A stretch of DNA of 20,588 nucleotides, from NCBI GenBank assembly GCA_002299465.1, contig DBNX01000005.1, positions 572 to 21,159 on the forward strand, given 5' to 3'. This document shows positions 14,713 to 20,588 of this stretch, piece by piece. The position numbers were made by a program, and so were the translations under genes. The first letter of the stretch is position 1. Each line of letters opens with the position of its first letter. The stretch is from Patescibacteria group bacterium UBA661. GTDB taxonomy: Bacteria > Patescibacteriota > Minisyncoccia > Phycocordibacterales > UBA918. The notes under the pieces were generated by a model. That model was not told the DNA's origin and made no database searches. It saw only the letters and a program-made list of their open reading frames with translations.

Positions 14713-15411
14713 CTAATTGCTGGTTATCGTCAAGGTTGCGGTGGCGGTATAAGTGTCGGCAGGAACCATCGGACTGGGGTTGTTGGGAACGTGGATACGG
14801 AAATGAATGGTGCTGGTGGAAGCTGGTGCTGGGGCGTTGGTGTTAATTATTTGGAAATTGCTAATCGTCGGTTCCATCCAACAACGGTCTGTTGCATCAG
14901 AACTTCCAGTATTACAAGACGCCCCGTCATCGCGAAAAGATGGATCCAAGTCCAACTCCCTAAAGCTGGGAACACTTACTGTGTAACCGAATACCGCTGA
15001 TGTACTGGCTGTTGAGAAGTTAAAGGTTGGTTCTCCGCTAGTCGGGTAGTCCATAATTCGGTTATTACCACCAACCACGCTTCCTTGCATAGCATTAGCT
15101 GTACCATTGTTAAAAAACCTAATTGACATATTGTAACCTTGCGGGTCGTTGGTCCGCACCACCACTGTAGTTGAGCCATTAGCCGTACCGCCGGTAATAC
15201 CATTAATTGAAGTGGTGGCTTGCACGTTAGCTGGCACTACCAAGAAAGAGGTTTCGTCAGTAATAACTGTCCTGATGGTAAAGTCTGCTGTAGTTTGTCC
15301 TAGTCCAACTTTTGGCTCTAGGATGAAAAAGCTGGTTGCCAGCAATACTAGCACCAACCCCGCCGCCAGCAACGCTTGACCCAAAGAAATAATAACGTGT
15401 TGTGTGTTCAT
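14713..15411 (-). CDS. secreted WxL-like surface protein, first paralogue
   Basis: The 232-residue protein has an N-terminal hydrophobic segment (about 8-31) that may be a signal peptide or anchor. One domain follows (about 50-232) with INGITGGTANGSTTVVVRT, QGYNMSIRF, an acidic stretch around 150-165, a cysteine pair C166 and C177 in CNTG...CW, and the ending HFRIHVPNN...VPADTYTATATLTI. It is clearly paralogous to the protein encoded at 12832. The motif GYNMS replaces the G-W-x-L of the WxL family. First gene of the surface operon, with an AT-rich upstream region. Function is inferred only: a secreted surface-layer or adhesion component. Confidence 0.72.
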   Translation of the reverse strand: MNTQHVIISLGQALLAAGLVLVLLATSFFILEPKVGLGQTTADFTIRTVITDETSFLVVPANVQATTSINGITGGTANGSTTVVVRTNDPQGYNMSIRFFNNGTANAMQGSVVGGNNRIMDYPTSGEPTFNFSTASTSAVFGYTVSVPSFRELDLDPSFRDDGASCNTGSSDATDRCWMEPTISNFQIINTNAPAPASTSTIHFRIHVPNNPSPMVPADTYTATATLTITSN

Positions 15412-15435
15412 ATTTTTATAATTATTAATATTTTA

Positions 15436-15444
15436 ATTTTAGCA
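15436..15444 (-). promoter_or_regulatory. extended -10 promoter of the four-gene surface operon
   Basis: TGC-TAAAAT on the minus strand lies 24 nt before the ATG at 15411, in the most AT-rich stretch of the window. The predicted leader is about 17 nt of A and T with no Shine-Dalgarno. Confidence 0.5.
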
Positions 15445-15510
15445 AATAATTTACTGTAATTTTTACTTTAATCGGTTCGTTTGTGTATAACTTCAGCCGA
15501 TGTCGCTACC

Positions 15511-15539
15511 AGTTTCCCGAGGCAAGACCTCGGGAAACT
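15511..15539. repeat. repeated hairpin family, copy 3 (inverted orientation)
   Basis: Arms AGTTTCCCGAGG (15511-15522) and CCTCGGGAAACT (15528-15539) pair perfectly over 12 bp. Read on the minus strand the loop is TCTTG, so the core CCCGAGG-N-CTTG-CCTCGGG matches copies 1 and 2 in reverse orientation. It lies 5 nt after the stop codon of the giant surface gene, without a T-tract. Confidence 0.85.
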
Positions 15540-15544
15540 AAAAA

Positions 15545-18500
15545 CTAAATCCGTCCTCCGCCCCCCGCGCCGCCACCTACCGCCTGGTGGTGCACTCGGA
15601 TTTCAAGAGCATCGAGACGCAAGGTGTTGCCACCACTCGGCTGAGCCGTCACTCGAAGTAAGAATGTTCCATCGTTAAACTCGGCTGCGTTCCAACTCCT
15701 TCCCCATCCGTCCGCAATCCCGCCCACCGTGTAGACAACATCCGTCCCCAGCAAAGTCGGTGTGGCTTTGGCTGTCGTATAAGACGCGCCATTATCCCAC
15801 GATAGTCCCACATCAATCGTTCCTCCTGCCGGCGCTCCCGAAGCGTCTAGCTTGACCACAATCCCCTGAATACTATTACCACTCGGAATGGCAAAACCAA
15901 AGTTGTGGTAAGTCTGACGGAGATTCACGCTCGCGGCGGTGGCATACACACCATCAGAAGCTAAAGCATTAGTGCCGTTGGTCCATTCGTTATTGGGTAT
16001 GCCGGTATCCGTTGGTCGACGGAAATCTGGATCGGAGGCAATATTTTCACCATCTGGTTCCTGACCAACATTGACGCCGCCCCCAGCGCCCCCGCCTGCT
16101 TCCACACTCCTACCGGCAGGGGCGGCGTCACCCACCCGACCGCTACCACCGCTAAGATTGCGCAAATGCTGGATTTTTGTCACCGCTCCCAAAATCTGCG
16201 GCTGCCACTCCGAAATAACTCCAGTCGCCGTCACACCATTCGCAGGCAAGCTGAAAGTCATCATCACCCCACTCGCTAACGCTCGCGTATCCCCTACCAC
16301 CAAGTAATTTGCCGCCCCCTCTGCCAGCCAGTCCGCACTGAAAGTAATCGCCCCGTGCTGTCCATTTAGCGTCATAATACCGCCACCAGATAGCAACGAG
16401 TCTCCCCCATCGCGCACGCCGTTACTGTTGTTATCGCGGTACAAGGCGAGGTTAATGAGATTAGTAGTATCCATTTTTTGCACTCCACTTAGTGTAAGCA
16501 CCAGATCGGTAACCGTGGCGTTTTCACCATTGGGAGTCAGACGAAATGCGTACAGAGTTGCCTCATCTTCGTTACGGAAACTGAATTGGTTGGTGGCTTG
16601 CCCGTTGCTGTGTTCACTCAGTACCGCCGACCCCACGATGCGGAAAGTCTCACTAGTTGAAGTCGCGGGTGTGCCGGTGCTGGTGCCCGTAGTGTGTAAA
16701 GCCAACCGGCTGGTGGTCGCCGCGATACCGGTAAAGCCACCAACTGCCAACCCCTCAATCGTCAGCGTATCAGAAGCCGCAAAGTTACTTGTCACATCAA
16801 TCACTACCGTCGCGCCGCCGTCCGCGTAGGTAACCGTCCCCGCGACTTTACCGGCGGCGCTCCCACCAAAAACCAACGCCCCCACCGTCCCATCAAAACG
16901 AAAGTCAGTCGTCGTCGTGGCGATCGAAAGTCGAATGTCGAGAGCGGTGGTGATGCCCGGGTCTTCACTTGCCTCGACAATAGTGATGGGACCAAGTGTA
17001 GTGGTGGCTTGCCCGACAAAGAAAGCATAAGAACGATCGAGGGCAATACTAGGCGTACCCGTCGCCGCAATAAACCGCCAACATTGATTATTGCCACCAT
17101 CGGTCATCCCGAAGCTGGTAGTGACGTCAATTCTACCCCCTGTGCTACCACAAGCGTTCGAGTCCCTTATGGTAGTGAAGGAGACTTGGGAAGAGCTGGC
17201 AACCACCAGATTGGCGCGGGTGCCACTCGCTGTACTGTTTAAGGTGATGGGGCGACTGGTGGTACCGGTGAGGTTGAGGTGCGTGATGGTGGTGGTGGCG
17301 CCGCTCGCCAGGGTGAGGGTGGTGCCGGGGTCGGCTCTTAAGGTGTTGGTGACGGCAAGGGCGTTATTGAAGGTGGTGGTAGCGGTGTTGTTGGTGAGGA
17401 TGAGGTTGTTAAAGGCAGAGGGACCAGTGAGGGTACCAGCGATGGTTTGGTTGTCGGTACCAGCGAGGAACACGGTCCCGGTCCCGGCGGTGAAGGTGGC
17501 TTGGTTGGTGTATGAGCCAAAGATGGTGAGGGCTGGGGGTGCCGTCACTGCCCCACTGCTGCTGGCAATGGTGAAGTCAGAGGTGGAGGAGTTGCTTAGG
17601 AAAGTCTTGGTGCCGGCGCCACTGAAGGTGACGTGACCGAAGGCGCTCGCGCCCGTGAGAGAGCCACTGATGTTCTGGGTGGTGGTGCCGGAGAAGGTGG
17701 TGGTGCCGACTATGTGAATCATTGAAATATTTGAATGTCTACCTACCGCCACGAAACGACCGTTGGCATAGGTAATATTTGTCCAGTTAGAAATTGGAGC
17801 TATAGTTGTAGTCCAAGTGCTGCCGTCAGGTGAGGTCATGACGCGATTATTACCCCCTTCCGCTACCGCCACAAAAAGCCCGCTGCCGTAAGCAATAGAC
17901 TGCATCCAGGTTGCCGATGGTGCTGGGTGTGGAGTCCAAGTGATACCATCCGGTGAGGTCATGACGCGATTGACACCACTTTGCCCTACAGCCACAAAGA
18001 GGCCGTTGCCATAAGTGATGGCTGTCCATTCATTAACATTGGCTGCTGCCCGCGGGGTCCAGGTGATACCGTCGGGGGAGGTCATGACGCGGTTGGTGCC
18101 GTTTGTCGCTACTGCCACGAAGAGATTGTTACCAAAAGTTATCTCAGACCAAGCATTTGCTTCCGAAGCTGCCCGAGCGGTCCAGGTGATGCCGTCGGGG
18201 GAGGTCATGACGCGGTTAGTCCCATCTGATGACACTGCTACGAAGAGTCCGTTACCAAAAACAATACTGGACCAAGCATTTGCTTCCGAAGCTGCCCGAG
18301 CGGTCCAGGTGATGCCGTCGGGGGAGGTCATGACGCGGTTAGTCCCATTTGATGACACTGCTACGAAGAGTCCGTTACCATAAGCTATGTCCGACCAGGA
18401 GTTAGTTTCTGGTACAGACTGCCCAGTCCAAGTGATACCGTCCGGCGAAGTTCTGGCTAAGTGACTACCAGCAATAGAAACCATCACAAACATACCATTG

Positions 18501-20584
18501 CCATATGTGATGTCAGAAAAAAAAGTCATAGTTGGCATTAGCACACTATTCCACAACCCTCCCACACTGGTACTTGTCCCATTATTGGTGTAACTACCGG
18601 TAATGGTGAGATTAGTAGGTGGGATGAACTCCACACCATTTGCCACCACAATATTGCTGGTGGTGGCGTTATTGACAAAAGTCTTACGCCCGCTGCCCCC
18701 AAGCGTGAGATTCGGTGTACCGTTCCAGGAGCCAGTGGCAATTTGGTGAATGCCAGTAAAGAAAAAGTTGGTTGGAGCGGTAACTGTAGCATTATTTAGA
18801 TAACTCCCAGTTAAGGTGAAGTTGGTGGGTAGAGTGACCGCACCAGAAGAAGTGGCAACGATTAGATCGGTAGTGGAAGCGTTGTTTAAGAAAGTCTTAG
18901 TGCCGCTACCGGTCGTTATAACAACCGGTAACGTGTTGGCGCCTGTCATACCACCCGCGAGCGTCTGCGTGATGGTGCCAGCAAGGGTTAGCGGTAAAGA
19001 TTCAGGCGAAGTCATTACGCGATTCACACCAGAATCAGAGACCGCCACAAAGAGACCGTTGCCGTAGGTGATAGCGCGCCACTGGTTACCCTCCGGGACT
19101 GAACGACTAGTCCAAGTGATACCATCAACTGAAGCTATTATATGACTACCACCAACATCATTAGCGCAAGACCAGCCCGCTGCGTTAATGCCACACGCCA
19201 CCGCCACAAAGAGACCGTTACCAAAGGTGACAGATTGCAACATAATCGGCTCTGGTGGTAAAGAGCGACTGGTCCAGTTGATACCATTAGGTGAGGTCAT
19301 TAGTCTACCTCCGGCTGATACCGCCACGAAGAGATTGTTACCGAAGATGACAGATTGCCAGGAGTCATCAACAGAGGCAGCTCTTCCTGTCCAAGTGATG
19401 CCATCGGGTGAGGTCATGACGCGATTATGACCCCCTTCCGCTACCGCCACAAATAGACCATTGCCGAAGGTGACAGAACGCCAAGGATTTCCTGGCGGAG
19501 TACGAGTAGTCCAAGTGATGCCATCCGGGGAGGTCATCACGCGATTCGTACCACCATCAGCTACCGCCACAAAAAGTCCATTGCCAAAGGTGATTGATGT
19601 CCACTGGTTAGCCGCCGCGGCTGGTCGCGCTGTCCAAGTGCTACCATCAGGTGAGGTCATCACACGATTGCCCCCCGCTGTGGTGTTACAAGTGGTGGCG
19701 TTGATACCACACGCTACCGCTACGAAGAGACCGTTACCAAAAACAACACTGGACCAAGCATTTGCTTCTGGAACTATCTGCGGTGTCCAAGTAACACCAT
19801 CAGGCGAGGTCATGACGCGGTCGGGTCCGCCACCCACCGCTACGAAGAGGCCGTTGGCGTGGGTGATGGCGCTCCAGGAGTCATCATTGCCGGCGGCAGA
19901 ACGAGAGATCCAGGTAGGGTCAGAAGCTGAGAAGTTTCCATTGTTGGTGTAGTTCCCCGTAAGGGTCAGCGTCGAAGACGCCCAGGCGGTAGCGGTGGTA
20001 GCAATTTCCAGGGAGTGGGCAGTGAGGGGGAGATTGAGGTGGAAGGTGGTACCAGAGGCAATGAGGAGCGTGGTGGTACCAAGGACAGTTAATCGGTCTA
20101 GGGTGGTAGAGGCAATGAAGTTGAGGTCGGAGTCGTTGGTGTTATCAAAGCGGGTGAGATCCGAAGCTTGGGTGGTGGTGCCTGTCCCCTCGTTACGGAG
20201 GACGAGGTGATTGGTAAAGAGGGAGAGACCACTGACGGTAGTGGTGCCACTGGTCTTGGTGACGGTAACGGCGTTGAGGGTAGCGTTGTTGTTATCGAGG
20301 AAGACGGTGAGCGGAGTACCGGTGGCGATACTCTGCCCTAGGTCGATAGTGAAGGTGAAGTTGCCGGTGCCGGATTCGGTAGTGGTGCTGAAGGTGGCTA
20401 AGGTGGTGGTGGCAAAGAGAGCCAGGGTGATGGTTTCCGGGGTGGTGATGGGGGTGGTGCGGTCGGCGGTGAAGAGGGTGCCGGAGATGGTCGTGGTGGC
20501 AGCGTGGGCTGGGGTTGGTGTTAGAAATACGAAAGTGAGGAGGAGGGTGAGGAAAAGGAGGAGGTGGCGCGGCGTCGCCCACAC
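15545..20584 (-). CDS. giant secreted Thr/Ser-rich protein with two beta-propeller-like blocks (5' end may lie outside the window)
   Basis: 1679 residues from a GTG at 20584; the frame is open to the window edge, so the true start may be further out. Residues about 7-28 are a signal peptide (AHA-A cut). Domains in order: beta-rich Thr repeats (30-223); propeller-like block 1 (about 224-532, seven repeats); scaffold (533-675); propeller-like block 2 (about 676-957, seven repeats); scaffold (958-1140); a C-x-CW segment (C1145, C1168); beta domains (1175-1315); a domain with a Ca-loop-like DNNSNGVRDGGD (1384-1395); a Gly/Ala linker (1478-1505); and a C-terminal beta-sandwich (1520-1666) ending in GGGAGGGGRI. 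Each blade has W-x-x-(I/V)-x-(Y/F)-GNGLFVAV, then NRVMTSPDGITWT. SPDGxTW resembles an Asp-box one residue short. It is likely a surface adhesin or polymer-binding protein; no catalytic motif is seen. No membrane anchor is visible at the C-terminus. Confidence 0.82.
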   Translation of the reverse strand: MWATPRHLLLFLTLLLTFVFLTPTPAHAATTTISGTLFTADRTTPITTPETITLALFATTTLATFSTTTESGTGNFTFTIDLGQSIATGTPLTVFLDNNNATLNAVTVTKTSGTTTVSGLSLFTNHLVLRNEGTGTTTQASDLTRFDNTNDSDLNFIASTTLDRLTVLGTTTLLIASGTTFHLNLPLTAHSLEIATTATAWASSTLTLTGNYTNNGNFSASDPTWISRSAAGNDDSWSAITHANGLFVAVGGGPDRVMTSPDGVTWTPQIVPEANAWSSVVFGNGLFVAVACGINATTCNTTAGGNRVMTSPDGSTWTARPAAAANQWTSITFGNGLFVAVADGGTNRVMTSPDGITWTTRTPPGNPWRSVTFGNGLFVAVAEGGHNRVMTSPDGITWTGRAASVDDSWQSVIFGNNLFVAVSAGGRLMTSPNGINWTSRSLPPEPIMLQSVTFGNGLFVAVACGINAAGWSCANDVGGSHIIASVDGITWTSRSVPEGNQWRAITYGNGLFVAVSDSGVNRVMTSPESLPLTLAGTITQTLAGGMTGANTLPVVITTGSGTKTFLNNASTTDLIVATSSGAVTLPTNFTLTGSYLNNATVTAPTNFFFTGIHQIATGSWNGTPNLTLGGSGRKTFVNNATTSNIVVANGVEFIPPTNLTITGSYTNNGTSTSVGGLWNSVLMPTMTFFSDITYGNGMFVMVSIAGSHLARTSPDGITWTGQSVPETNSWSDIAYGNGLFVAVSSNGTNRVMTSPDGITWTARAASEANAWSSIVFGNGLFVAVSSDGTNRVMTSPDGITWTARAASEANAWSEITFGNNLFVAVATNGTNRVMTSPDGITWTPRAAANVNEWTAITYGNGLFVAVGQSGVNRVMTSPDGITWTPHPAPSATWMQSIAYGSGLFVAVAEGGNNRVMTSPDGSTWTTTIAPISNWTNITYANGRFVAVGRHSNISMIHIVGTTTFSGTTTQNISGSLTGASAFGHVTFSGAGTKTFLSNSSTSDFTIASSSGAVTAPPALTIFGSYTNQATFTAGTGTVFLAGTDNQTIAGTLTGPSAFNNLILTNNTATTTFNNALAVTNTLRADPGTTLTLASGATTTITHLNLTGTTSRPITLNSTASGTRANLVVASSSQVSFTTIRDSNACGSTGGRIDVTTSFGMTDGGNNQCWRFIAATGTPSIALDRSYAFFVGQATTTLGPITIVEASEDPGITTALDIRLSIATTTTDFRFDGTVGALVFGGSAAGKVAGTVTYADGGATVVIDVTSNFAASDTLTIEGLAVGGFTGIAATTSRLALHTTGTSTGTPATSTSETFRIVGSAVLSEHSNGQATNQFSFRNEDEATLYAFRLTPNGENATVTDLVLTLSGVQKMDTTNLINLALYRDNNSNGVRDGGDSLLSGGGIMTLNGQHGAITFSADWLAEGAANYLVVGDTRALASGVMMTFSLPANGVTATGVISEWQPQILGAVTKIQHLRNLSGGSGRVGDAAPAGRSVEAGGGAGGGVNVGQEPDGENIASDPDFRRPTDTGIPNNEWTNGTNALASDGVYATAASVNLRQTYHNFGFAIPSGNSIQGIVVKLDASGAPAGGTIDVGLSWDNGASYTTAKATPTLLGTDVVYTVGGIADGWGRSWNAAEFNDGTFLLRVTAQPSGGNTLRLDALEIRVHHQAVGGGAGGGGRI
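17720..18559 (-). repeat. coding repeats: propeller-like block 2, seven units
   Basis: Seven units of about 39-41 codons (protein residues about 676-957). The first and last are the most divergent; the last has lost the SPDGxTW part and is presumably completed by the N-terminal strand before the block (GGLWNS), the usual way a propeller closes. Units 2 and 3 are nearly identical in DNA. Confidence 0.8.
18147..18392 (-). repeat. near-identical 123-bp tandem duplication of one blade
   Basis: The segment starting at 18147 repeats at 18270, an offset of 123 bp (41 codons). The first 111 bp of each copy differ at a single base (C at 18226 versus T at 18349, Asp versus Asn). This points to a recent duplication or gene conversion within the propeller. 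Confidence 0.93.
18988..19915 (-). repeat. coding repeats: propeller-like block 1, seven units
   Basis: Seven units of about 39-51 codons (protein residues about 224-532). The seventh stops at MTSPESLPLT, while the block is preceded by TWISRSA, which supplies the missing TWT-R strand, so closure by strand exchange is likely. Units 2 and 6 carry longer loops that start ACGINA and contain a cysteine pair. Confidence 0.8.
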
Positions 20585-20588
20585 AGAC

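Noticed and set aside
17720..19915. Regularly spaced conserved DNA words (GAGGTCATGACGCG type) that look like a repeat array or CRISPR.
   Set aside because: The spacing of about 120 bp matches coding blades of 39-41 residues in an intact frame, and the intervening sequence is homologous between units rather than unique spacers.
15545..20582. Long plus-strand open frames opposite the giant gene, for example around 17091-17636, 18015-18383 and 19461-19952.
   Set aside because: They mirror the repeat structure of the minus-strand gene, have odd composition and no start signals or family motifs; the minus-strand frame has a signal peptide and clear domains.
75..20584. UGA recoded as an amino acid, as in SR1 and Gracilibacteria.
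   Set aside because: UGA ends rpiB and the second WxL-like gene exactly where family homology ends, and no conserved frame is interrupted by UGA.

Overview
The window reads as a piece of a small, streamlined bacterial chromosome, most likely Patescibacteria (Candidate Phyla Radiation, Parcubacteria-like). This is an inference from several signs: short versions of translation factors (194-residue EF-Ts, about 322-residue RF1), transketolase split into two genes, a compact pentose-phosphate/GAPDH cluster, Thr/Ser-rich surface proteins of the style common in that group, and a general lack of Shine-Dalgarno sequences. Stop codons are standard. UGA terminates two genes, both times inside an ATGA overlap, so UGA is not recoded here.

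Layout. Nearly everything is on the minus strand, so in transcription order the window runs right to left. (a) 15545-20584 is a giant secreted Thr/Ser-rich protein holding two seven-repeat beta-propeller-like blocks inserted into a beta-strand-rich scaffold; its 5' end may lie beyond the window. (b) 15411-11213 is a four-gene surface operon: two small paralogous secreted proteins, a DUF916-like membrane-anchored protein, and a membrane-anchored fibronectin type III protein. The set resembles the WxL/WxLIP surface modules of Firmicutes. (c) 11139-8974 is gap, rpiB, rpe, and 8861-6987 is the split transketolase: a compact block of sugar-phosphate metabolism that makes and consumes triose and pentose phosphates. 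(d) 5874-6878, the only plus-strand gene, is a PfkB-family sugar/nucleoside kinase. (e) 5695-532 holds rplY, a coiled-coil lytic transglycosylase, rpmE, prfA, rpsB, tsf, followed by a small membrane protein and the 5' end of a tRNA at the left edge.

Two patterns run through the window. First, at most transcription-unit starts a -10 hexamer, usually extended (TGN-TATAAT type), ends only 7-11 nt before the start codon and no Shine-Dalgarno is visible, which predicts leaderless or near-leaderless mRNAs. Second, several genes are followed within about 25 nt by strong perfect hairpins without a T-tract; three of these belong to one repeated family with compensatory stem changes.

The most interesting system is the surface locus at 11213-20584: a modular giant adhesin-like protein with duplicated propeller cassettes next to a WxL-like operon. 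It could form the cell-surface or host-contact layer of an epibiotic bacterium, but that role is inferred, not shown by the sequence.
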